Shown here one piece after another: positions 55,446 through 64,000 of a stretch of DNA of 64,000 nt. The stretch is from Holothuria scabra. Taxonomy: Eukaryota; Echinodermata; Holothuroidea; Aspidochirotida; Holothuriidae. The DNA lies in contig CM074179.1 of assembly GCA_037179385.1 (NCBI GenBank), positions 34,063,905 through 34,127,904 of the forward strand, given 5' to 3'. Under the pieces are notes generated by a model. It had not been told where the DNA came from and searched no databases. It saw only the letters and a list, made by a program, of their open reading frames with translations. A program made the translations under genes and the position numbers. How positions within the stretch are numbered: the first letter of the stretch is position 1; each line of letters begins with the position of its first letter.

Positions 55446-55902
55446 GTATGATACAAGAAAGTGGATCACAACCTTTTTCAACATGAGCCTTCCTCCAGTT
55501 CAGAGCATAGTATTGCTATGAATAAAACAAAATACTTACACATACACTGCTTTGATGTGTAGGTCCGGTCCAGTTACTGGAGCAGCACACTGAAACTGAA
55601 AACTGACACCCTTTCATGACGCTAATTTTAGTCATCTTAAAGATAGCAAATAATCCAGAATCTACCAGAAAACCTCCTTTTCAGGTATCTTGAGATCAAT
55701 AAAGTTAAAGGTGTTTGCCCTCTTCAAAGACTTTTTGCTCAATAGAGCATCACGGTTGGTTTAAATGGGGTTAACTGCAGCAATAACGGAGACAAGCTTC
55801 ACCCGAGAAAACGCCTCTTTCTCGGCTAACATTGGCTAAAACGTCCTATACAATTCTAGAAGCATGGTGAGATTATAAAGGTCAAGTTTGGTGTTCATTT
55901 CG

Positions 55903-56095
55903 ATAATTCTGGCTTGGTGGACTGGACACGTTTAATAACCATCTTCCAGTAAAACCCTTTGAGGCAGCTAGGTTGGCATTCCTGTGTTTTTTTATTTACA
56001 TTTATAAAAAAAAAAAATACTACTACATTCCAGTGCAGTGGCTTAAGGTAATAACAAGGCCCCCTTGAAGGCCTGGGGTCGATTTTTATGAGGAT
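55903..56095 (+). repeat. Dispersed repeat, copy 1
   Basis: Starts ataattctggcttggtgga and matches 61907-62090 over about 190 bp (shared 'ccatcttccagtaaaacc', 'gcattcctgtgttttttt', 'ccagtgca', 'aaggcctg'). Adjacent gcgatcgcc words are in both. An unclassified short interspersed repeat. Confidence 0.75.
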
Positions 56096-56575
56096 GGAAC
56101 GGGCGATCGCCCGATGGAACCTCAAATATCCCAAGCATCACAGAACTGTAACGTTCAGCATCTAATGTTCATAAAGAATTGCATTGATTTCCTGCACTCT
56201 GAGTAGCTGAAAATAACAATGAGACTGGGAAGTCCTATCGCAGTAAGGCGAATAACTTGATGATTAATTGAAAGTGATCACTTATTTTCCTATGTTCTTA
56301 ATGTTCAGTTACCCTATTCTGTCGGTCCAAACAACGTCGAGCAGTACAGCACCAGTGCAGACATATAGGTTAATTGTGTAAATGTACCTTGTAAACAACG
56401 TGCAGTCTGTTTTAACTTGTGGATAATGACCGCTTTTTATTATTTGCATTCAAATCACTGCAAAGTTTTAGTTGTGACCTGTGGTCAATGCTCTCACTTC
56501 ACGTATTGTAGTGGGAACCAAACAGCTGCTGTATTTTGTTCCTTTTGGCTGTCCTTAGACAAAGAGTAGTGTGTA

Positions 56576-56622
56576 TTGCGCATGCTAAGAGAAAGTTGGT
56601 TCTGGAAAATATGGCGTGTAAC
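56576..56622 (+). promoter_or_regulatory. Possible promoter/first exon with NRF1-like motif
   Basis: ttgcgcatgc (56576-56585) is close to the NRF1 palindrome. 26 nt downstream aaaatATGGCGtg resembles a YY1-type start element, and ATGGCGTGTAAC is followed directly by a consensus donor gtgagt (56623). The set looks like a small TSS with a four-codon first exon. No downstream partner exon was identified. Confidence 0.3.
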
Positions 56623-56938
56623 GTGAGTCGAAAGGACTACAGCGTCCTACAATAAACATATCCCAAGACCGTTATTACCGTGTTTGTGTTGCTTTGGCGT
56701 CATCGGTGATAAATCGAGGAGAACTTGCAGTATGTTTATTAAGTTTCTGACCTGAAAAAAAAAGGATTGATTCAGTAACATAGCTGTTCTAGTTCAGTTT
56801 AGAATCATTCCGTGCTGAGTTTAATGTGCTTGGTAATCCTATGCATAGGGTGCTGCTTCATGAGATGCAAATCAATCTCACCTGGTATACTTTATTTTGA
56901 TACTTCTCAGGCCTGTTGAAACCTGAACCCCCGTTGAG

Positions 56939-57061
56939 AAGAGGCGTGTTGCATCATTTATGATGCACACCGAAACCACGCAGGAGCATTTCTATAAGGC
57001 GCTGCAAGCCAGTAACAGAACTGTGGATGCATCGCTGTTGGTTCGGCAGTCAATTTGTCAA
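56939..57061 (+). CDS. Recombinase-like exon 4 (His and Tyr boxes)
   Basis: The frame KRRVASFMMHTETTQEHFYK then ALQASNRTVDASLLVRQSIC has the second His (MMHTE) and the Tyr in HFYKAL, the nucleophile position. The donor gtaagg is at 57062 in phase 0. The start is uncertain: the strong acceptor (gatacttctcag, 56910) would bring an in-frame TGA, while the weak gttgag (56938) gives a clean phase-0 join to ACAAAG. The required weak site may itself be a sign of decay. Confidence 0.65.
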
Positions 57062-58465
57062 GTAAGGAATTTTATTATGGTATATGACAAGTAGTTATGA
57101 TGCCAGAATGGGACATTTAAGTTGCGTCCTACAAATTTGTCCATTAAAATGGCTTTCCTATTGTCCATATCTCAAATTTACTGCTAATACATCAAGGTTA
57201 GGAAGCAGTAATACGATAGAGGTGTGTTTCAGGTCTGTGTATAGATGATCATTCATTGCTTTTTTTTTTAATTTGGGAAAGTTGTTGATAATGGACCCCA
57301 CGTAGGCTCGGTTAACATTACCATTATGGAACCTACAAGGCACCACCATATTTTCCACTACGCAACAAATGATAAACCCACATTAAATCACATAAGCTTT
57401 TATGTCACCTGAATGGGACCCACTGGGCAGCATGGATAAATATTCTTGGGTGTCACATGAGAATTAAGCTCATGTGTGCTCCACCAAACCCCCTCATACA
57501 ACAATAAACCCAAACAAGACCATGCTGTTTCTTTGCATTGTAAAGTTGATTAAGAGTTGTATTCACATGGGCTCCACTGAAGTTACCCACATGAAGCCTA
57601 CAGGTTAAAATCATAGTGGGCGGACACATGGCCAGTTATGAAACCTTGCCGCTTACATGAATATTTGAGATAATTTGTGGAAGCGGTTATTCTAACCGAG
57701 GAGAAGTGTTAACATGTGTGCAATCTTCAACATTTAGATTGAGAAAGCAAACTGTTTATCATTTCTACATTCTCAAACTTCTTATGAGGTTTCAAATTAT
57801 TAACCTTTGAAGAACAAACATAATAGGATGTTTCATGTTGTTAAACTCAGAATGGTACTTTCTATACACATGGATAGGGTTAAGCATACCCCATACAACT
57901 CTGTTTGGGAAGAGAGAGAATTCCCTGCCCATTTCTTATGAAATTCCAGTGGACTTATATTAGCTCATCTGGCCACAGCCAGTAATCATTGCCTCAAATT
58001 TCCTGTCCATAAGAAGGGTTGAAGTAATTTTTTCTGCACTGTGAAGTCATACGGCTCAATCAGCCATGTCCAAGTTTATCTATCCAAACGATTTAGGTAG
58101 GTGATAGACAATATAAGGTTGGCCTCGGGACTGCAACCCAGTCAGGGATTCTGCCATAAAACCCAAAAGGGGGTAATTTGTTATGTCTTAATCCCACCCC
58201 AAAGGGAGTTTTTCACCTCATGTGGAATCTGTTAACTGTTAAAATTGAGTTAATAAAAAATCAGCCATCTTTTGTATTAATGTCTATAGAAGAAAATGTG
58301 AGAGCAATTGCATGAATTTGACTTCATGGGAATATTTTCTCCAGCACCATTTATACCTGCAAAATGAACCAAAAGGAGTACATAATTGCACGCTAGTTAT
58401 TCTGTGATTTGGAAATGGCAATTATGAACCTCCATAAACTGTTTGTTGCTTAATACTTTTTATAG
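57062..58465 (+). other. Intron, no other gene seen
   Basis: AT-rich, about 1.4 kb. No repeat or gene was recognised. Confidence 0.4.
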
Positions 58466-58561
58466 CAAATACCTGGTAGTGGCAACCAGGAGTAAGAAGA
58501 GGGCTCATCTGTCGACACACCAAGTGAGGATGTTGAAGTTACTCAAACTTTGTTGCATGAG
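58466..58561 (+). CDS. Recombinase-like exon 5 (acidic tail, in-frame TAA)
   Basis: The acceptor actttttatag ends at 58465. Phase 0 gives QIPGSGNQE, a TAA, then EEGSSVDTPSEDVEVTQTLL and HE before a gtacgg donor at 58562. The 32 codons have an acidic composition that fits a C-terminal tail. The TAA is either the authentic stop or a second lesion inside the tail. The link rests on phase and strand only. Confidence 0.4.
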
Positions 58562-58779
58562 GTACGGTAGGCTCCTCAGAATAGGTAACTATCTTCTTAT
58601 TTTTGTCATCGTCATCGTCATCATTATTATCGTCATTATTATCATTATTATTTATGTATACAGCGTCTTTAGTGAAACATTATTAAAAAGCGCTTTTCAA
58701 TACATTGCAGGTAAACAAAAACCGGAGAAAAGAAAAGAGTGCAGAAATTATGTACAAAGTGCAATAACGTAGGCCTACA

Positions 58780-59300
58780 TGCAGCCATGAAAAACAGCGT
58801 TGAACTAATACGTTTTACGATCCTTCTTAAATACGCTAGGTGATGAGCTGAGCCTTGCATCTAGAGGGAGCCAATTCCAAAGCCTAGGACAGCAAACTAA
58901 AAATGAATGAACACCAAAGATTTTGCACTTAGTATTCTGATAGAAGGCTATATATCTAGTGTTTTGTTTATGATGGAACATCCTGGTTAAGAAATCAGGG
59001 GCATGTCTTAATGGACTTACAAAACCGGTATACGTGAAATGAATCCTGAATTCAATTGGAAGCCAGTGCAGTTGGAATTGGAGTGGATTTGACAGTGTCA
59101 TTGCCCTTGCATGGAAAACAAGACAGGCAGCATAATTTTGTAATGGTTGGGGTCTAGTAATTAAGTGGTTAGGGATTCCAAGAAATAGAGAGTTAAAATA
59201 ATCAATATAACTGTGAATAAGACCATGAACAAGTTCTTTAAAAGCTTCAGAAGTCAAGCTACTCCTAATAGAATGAAGGTTATAAGAGTTTTACATTTAG
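58780..59300 (-). pseudogene. L2/CR1-type LINE RT C-terminal fragment
   Basis: A 150-codon minus-strand frame has LVHGLIHSYIDYFNSLFLGI, RPQPLQNYAACLVFHAR, LQFQLHWLPIEFRIHF, and RLWNWLPLDARLSSSPSVFK. This is the familiar end of L2/CR1-type RT (LHWLP.E.RI, LWN.LP..IR....S...FK). The 5' side is interrupted by about 0.8 kb of other repeats, then continues at 60090. Confidence 0.85.
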
Positions 59301-59339
59301 CAGTTAAATGTTTTTAGCTTAAATAAAGAGCTGTTTGAG

Positions 59340-59695
59340 CTATTGTGATTTCCACCGTCAGTCTGTCTATCCGTCTGTCGGTTCACAATTGCCTTTAATG
59401 CTCTCAGAGACACCTTTGTTGACGAATTGAAACAAAACTTGGACACACCGGTCATTGGACAGTGGGCTACATGTTGTGTTCAAAAATTTTGAGGTCAAAG
59501 GTCATCTAGGGGTCATTAGTGGCTGTTTTGTGAATATTTTTGAAGTGTCACTTCTCCTGCAAATAGTGCCCAATGTCCTTCAAAGTTGGCCATAATATTC
59601 CTCAGACAGAGGTTGTTAAATCTTGTACTGTACTTGTTTATCCAAGGTCATTCGAGGCCATTTAGGTCATAGGTGTAAATATTTTGAAATGTTTC
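59340..59695. repeat. Interspersed repeat with a DR1-like motif
   Basis: It has 'gtctgtctatccgtctgtcg' and aggtcaaaggtcatctaggg (59492-59511), a form related to the 145-bp array units at 53 kb. It interrupts the L2/CR1 fragment. Confidence 0.55.
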
Positions 59696-60089
59696 CTCCT
59701 TAATGCATTGCAAACTTGTTCTCAAAATTATTCAGATGAGAGGCTGACATGTGCTGATTACAATTTTTTTTGTTTTTGGAAAAATAATTTTGACGCGTTT
59801 CTGACCAATTTTGTGCCACCCCTCTATTTTTACCAGTTTCACAAATTGAACTCACTTTAAAACTGTCTTGATGCAAGATTGTCAACCGTGTGATGTAGAT
59901 TAGGTTAGTGTAGGCAGATAAACTAAACTTGCTTGAGGTAAGGATGAAGACGGTCTTATTTTTTCTTGTGCTCAGAGAGGAAGGAAGCTCTTGCTTTAAG
60001 GCTACAACTAAGAGAAAGGCAATTATTCTAAAAAGTATTAAGTTTCTTGTCATTTTACCCGAGAGAAATTAAAACATTCTAAATTGTGG

Positions 60090-61000
60090 GTACATCTGTT
60101 CAAGAAATGATAGCCATGTATGTAAGTACAGTCCCTGTACCCATTGCACGGGGAGTGATTTTCTAGGCACTAGAAGTCAGCTGATCTATCAGCACCGATG
60201 GTGCTCTAGTTCAAAGTTAAGACTACTATCAAACCAAATACCACGATTTTTAATGCTGCTGGTTCATGTTACGGTTTCACTGCCAACCGCGATGGAATCA
60301 GAGTTTGGCTTGTTAAGCTGTTGTCTGGACCCCAAAACAGTACAATTAATTTTGGTATATTCATTTTTAATTGAAAAGTCACCATGCAGTGACACGTCAT
60401 TAAGGCAGTTTTGCATGGCCAGTATAGCATGATTTTGAGGGGTACCCACGTTAGGCTTGAATGACAAGTAGAAGCAGTGATTGTCGGCATAACCAGTGCA
60501 TTATGGAGGATGGGAAGAGGCAACCCCATAGAGTACATCCCTCACAGTAGAAACAACTGGCTCAATACAAACAGCTTGCTGGCGACAGGACAAGTATAAA
60601 CAAACCATTCATTAACCAACCCTGCAATGGACCTGGGTGAAGTGTGCCCTCTTTCCATTAAGTTGACCTGTTAAAAAACATGGCAGGCATATGTGTCCTG
60701 ATCTGCTTACATGAATGGTAAAAACCATGTGATCTCTGAAAATCCACGTAAACTCAACTACACCTCATCCCTCATTTCTCTGTTCAACAGGAAAGGTATT
60801 TCAAGAACCTCACATAATGCTTGCAGCCATTAATACCGAATTAACGTTTGCCATTGGGCAATGATTCCAAAATAGAGGGCTCCTACGGAGTGTGCTGATC
60901 AACATAACAGACCCACCCACACTAAAACGAATCCTTAAGTTGAGAAAGTAAAATCTTATGATTGACCGTGTCGAATGCAGTGCTTATTTGTACGGTACAC
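60090..61000 (-). pseudogene. L2/CR1-type LINE RT palm fragment
   Basis: The minus strand has STAFDTVNHKILLSQLKDSF (motif A, about 60945-61000) and, nearer 60270-60540, HCYADNHCFY (degenerate YADD), FKPNVGTPQNHAILAMQNCL and INCTVLGSRQQLNK. The order is palm motif A, motif C, then the D/E-type region, and it connects to the RT end at 58780-59300. Stops and frameshifts are frequent. Confidence 0.8.
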
Positions 61001-61229
61001 GCTATAAAGCTTAATGTCATACATACACTATCTGAAGTGAATGGATTTAATTTTTCACTGGGTATAAGTATGAGACTTCAGATTTGCTGAATAATTTTTT
61101 TTAGTTTTTCTAATGAAATATTGTGACAGAATAGAGCTCAGTTAGTTTCATATGCTTGTACTTGTGAATTCATACATGGGTATGCGGTATGTAGGCACCG
61201 GCCTGTGCAGGGGAGGGGGGCAGCGGGCC

Positions 61230-61380
61230 ATGGCCCCCATTGATAGGGGAGAAAAATGAGAAAGGGAGATAAAGGTAGGAGTGAAGAGAGAGGAAAGGAG
61301 CAGAAAGAAAATGAAAAAGAACAAGGGAAGAAACGTAATGAAGATAGGAGCGAGATGAATGTTAGGGATTAGTAGGAATG
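61230..61380 (+). repeat. Purine-rich tract
   Basis: About 150 nt of almost pure A/G (gggagaaaaatgagaaaggg and similar) after a GC-rich ggcccccattga patch. A mirror/triplex-prone tract with no coding signal. Confidence 0.7.
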
Positions 61381-61906
61381 ATGTAAACCACAGAAGAGTA
61401 CTGAAAACTGCTGAAGTTTTTTACAGCATGTGTTATCCTCATGTACTTTGTTTAGTTGTTCCTCTTCTGCTCACTTTCGATCTCTGATCTAGTTGAGAGT
61501 ACACAATGATCTGAAGTAGCTAAAAATGGTGTCAAGTGCTATTAGTGAGGAAATATACAGCGTTATCTCAATCCTAAATACTGGAGACATAATGGGTTTC
61601 TTTAACCTTTTGGTTACCAATGAAAGATGGAGTCATATCACCCCATAAATTTGTTAATTCATTCCTTTGGAGAATTCTACTAAAGCATGACTTGGTTTCT
61701 GTAATAATAACTCCATACTCTCACTGTTGCTTATGTCAGCCTACAGTCCTCTCCAAAAATACATGCGACAATCCCTTACACCCCACATCAATGTTGAAGT
61801 TCCAGGATGTTGAAGTTTCAGGATGCCTGGGGCTGCCACAGCATTGAATGGGGGAAATGGGGGGGGGGGGGGGTGATCCGTTCATTGCTTGTTTTGTCCA
61901 CATAAT

Positions 61907-62090
61907 AATTCTGGCTTGGTGGATTAGACATCTTTAATGACCATCTTCCAGTAAAACCTTCTAAGGTAGATTGGGCATTCCTGTGTTTTTTTTACATTCA
62001 TAAAAAGAAGAATACTACTGCACTCCAGTGCAATGTCCTTGGGTAATACCAAGGTCGCCTCCAAGGCCTGTGGTCAATTTTTGGTTCCTT
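61907..62090 (+). repeat. Dispersed repeat, copy 2
   Basis: Partner of 55903-56095, starting ataattctggcttggtggat and matching over about 190 bp with scattered differences. Same strand. Confidence 0.75.
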
Positions 62091-62094
62091 GCAG

Positions 62095-63690
62095 TCACTT
62101 TGGTGTATGTATGTGTGTGTGACGGATTGGAATGCGAGGTATCTGGTGCGATAACTCAATAACGGAGTGATCTTTTTTTTTTAAACTTGGTATGTATGGA
62201 GATGTTGTTGAGTAGATGTACTCTATTGTTATTGGTGGAGGTCAAAAGTCACTGGCGATCGCCAGAGGCCAAAAAGAGAATTTTGATAGTAGGTGAGAAT
62301 GTTGGTACATTAACCAAAATAATTGGAAAGGGTCAAAAGGTCAAGAAGTAATGTTTCATTGATATCTCGCCGCTGAAACATTTTAGAGGGTTGGTGTAAT
62401 GGATATTTGTGTTTGTTTAGGTGAGGTGCATGTGATGACCCACCTTGACCTCATTTGACCTTTGTGACCTTTTGTGACGCCTGGATTTGTCTTGATCAGA
62501 CGATTCAAAAACGCAATTGCACTACCTACCTACGATGTCCCCAACTCGAGTAACTGGCATTTAAGTGACAGGTTAGCTAGTGTGGTGTCCAAATGCATTG
62601 GAATGCAAGGTATGTGGTGCAATAACTCAATTACCAAGTAACATAGGGGGATGGCATTAAGCAAAGTTATGTTTGTGTAGGTAAAGTGCATGTGTTGATG
62701 TACTTTGAACTCACTTGACCTTTGTGACTTTTTTGTGATGCCTGGATTTTAGGACAAATAAAAAAAAGCAATTACACTTGGAAATTTGGTTGTCCTCCCC
62801 AAAACTTGGTTGTATCCCGTGGCAAATGCAAAACACCTTTGTAGGCTATAACAGTATTTCTTAGTGATGTATTGAAATAGGAAAAAAAAAACTAAACACG
62901 CTCTGCTGTAAGCTATGGTACTGTAGCAACTTTAGACCCTAGAGGAAAACCAAATGAGGCTCATTTGAATGCTTTCATGCCTTATGACACACATCACTAA
63001 GACTATGTGGGTCATATGTCTTTGTTCATTTGGTATACAATCTAGCTGAGATTTTAAGCGGTTTGACAAATGCAGCCCAGTTTTCTATAATATTTTGTAT
63101 ACATATCACAATACTAAAATATGAAAGCAGTTTCTCTTCTTTACCTCTTCTTTCACCCTAGGGCTTTCAGAACACCCTCACCAGGTTAAAAGGTCAGGTT
63201 GAAAGTCATTTATTAGATTTTACAAAGCTATGTTTAATTCTTGGTCTTGTAGCCAAATTGTGAAATAGAAATTGGTGGTAATAAATCACTCTACCTTTAG
63301 TCGCACACTTGTGGACCTTTTCCTATTTTTGTTTTTGAAGCAAATACATTACAGTAGGTAGTCCAAAGAACAACCATGACGTAATTTCTAGTTGTCCATC
63401 ATGAATTTTGTTTATTAGGGATGACCAGATGACTGTTAAATCTCTTCCTTGCACACGGTGTTTATGTGAATGCACATGTTGACCTACTTTGAATGTAATT
63501 GACAACTGTAACTTCTTTGAAAAGTCTGGATTTGCATTAATGAGGTAGCTAGACCAAAAAGGCAATTAACTACCCTCCTTTACTGCCCGAAACTCAAGTA
63601 AATGACAGACATTTTAGTGAAAGGTGATGAGTGATGTATTTGTCAAATGGAAGTGGGAGGTATATGAGTTCGATAACCTGAACTTAAGAG
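62095..63690. repeat. Three related repeat units (gcaaggtatctggtgc family)
   Basis: Shared words 'ttggaatgc.aggtat.tggtgc.ataactcaat' occur at about 62127 and 62597, with a diverged version at about 63648. Each is associated with 'gtgcatgtg.tga...tttgacctttgtga.ctt' and a 'gcctggattt' word. The unit is about 460 bp. Unclassified. Confidence 0.6.
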
Positions 63691-64000
63691 TTAGTTTCCT
63701 TCCTGAACTGTAAACCTGGTCCACAGAATATGTTATGCAATATGACACTGTGATTAGTGTTCCTTTGAGCAACATCTGCTTGTAAAATTGTCTTTATTGT
63801 TCTTGGGCGTCCATAGCCAACATTGCCAGAACGGCCAAACGTTAGGTTTAATTATAGCAATAGTAAGCTAGCAATTCAGTTCAATTAGGGTAGCATAGTC
63901 AGTTTAGGATCGACGTGAGGATAGGAGATGCAGTAAGTTAATGTTAGGGACTAGTTTCAGTTTAGGGAATCGAGCATGACGTCACACAACTTCGTTTGGT
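63691..64000. other. No gene recognised
   Basis: Window end; AT-rich, nothing interpretable. Confidence 0.35.

Larger units (their letters stand above)
50654..58561 (+). pseudogene. Tyrosine-recombinase-like gene, probably decayed
   Basis: Five exons with compatible phases (50654-50725, 54289-54477, 55177-55445, 56939-57061, 58466-58561) give one protein with the ordered tyrosine recombinase signature: Arg (APRSGV), Lys (HKTANSHGP), H-x-x-R (THLRYTAATK), His (MMHTE) and the Tyr nucleophile position (EHFYKAL). The layout matches an uncharacterised metazoan family I remember from cnidarians and deuterostomes; Crypton transposons encode the same fold. An in-frame TGA in exon 3, a TAA in exon 5, and the need for a weak acceptor at exon 4 suggest a pseudogene. 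Introns show it is not a retrocopy. The N-terminal part is upstream and the end is unclear. Confidence 0.75.

Noticed and set aside
1..64000. tRNA and rRNA genes
   Set aside because: I looked for B-box (ggttcgaatcc-like) and conserved rRNA words and saw none in a credible context.

Overview
This is eukaryotic, intron-rich, AT-rich DNA from what is most likely a marine invertebrate. An echinoderm or another non-vertebrate deuterostome is my best inference, from a metazoan receptor-type tyrosine kinase, Tx1, Nimb/I-like, L2 and Penelope-like retroelements, hAT-type elements, and a tyrosine-recombinase-like host gene family that I associate with cnidarians and marine deuterostomes. The species cannot be fixed from the sequence. 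There are no tRNA or rRNA genes, CRISPR arrays or prokaryotic operons. Most open reading frames are pieces of transposable elements.

Layout: (1) 0.9-17.3 kb, + strand: the 3' half of a protein tyrosine kinase gene. Four phase-compatible kinase exons (864-947, 2284-2498, 2982-3119, 4341-4476) are followed by an 11 kb intron and then an acidic C-terminal tail exon present in two tandem copies (15753-15980 and 16984-17280). (2) 4.7-14.8 kb, inside that intron: a decayed Nimb-like LINE and a 7.4 kb terminal-inverted-repeat (TIR) element carrying a 65-bp tandem array. The TIR element is itself invaded by a Tx1-clade LINE, which holds a Penelope-like element with a hammerhead-ribozyme-like motif, and by a second 1.4 kb TIR element. 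(3) 20.2-22.5 kb: a hAT-like element with a perfect 8-bp target-site duplication (TSD) and a second TIR element nested inside it. (4) 22.6-31 kb: a nest of Nimb-like LINE fragments, all on the minus strand, with Tx1 fragments inserted in them and one Nimb copy inserted into another with a 15-bp TSD. (5) 33.7-35.2 kb: a ruined Ty3/Gypsy pol. (6) 42.4-48.1 kb: a full-length Nimb-like LINE of about 5.67 kb with 13-bp TSDs, carrying ORF1 with zinc knuckles and ORF2 with endonuclease, reverse transcriptase (RT) and RNase H, all disabled by stops and frameshifts. (7) 50.6-58.6 kb, + strand: five phase-compatible exons of a tyrosine-recombinase-like gene. The catalytic residues are visible, but in-frame stops suggest a pseudogene. 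Its large intron holds a 145-bp tandem array whose units carry a DR1 nuclear-receptor-type motif. (8) 58.8-64 kb: L2/CR1-type RT remnants and several dispersed repeats.

The two host genes are the main biological content. The kinase has unusual catalytic-loop and APE motifs and a duplicated tail exon. The recombinase-like gene appears to be a decayed member of a domesticated or Crypton-like family. The rest records layered transposition whose order can be read from the nesting. Exon limits come from splice-site and phase logic only and have no transcript support.
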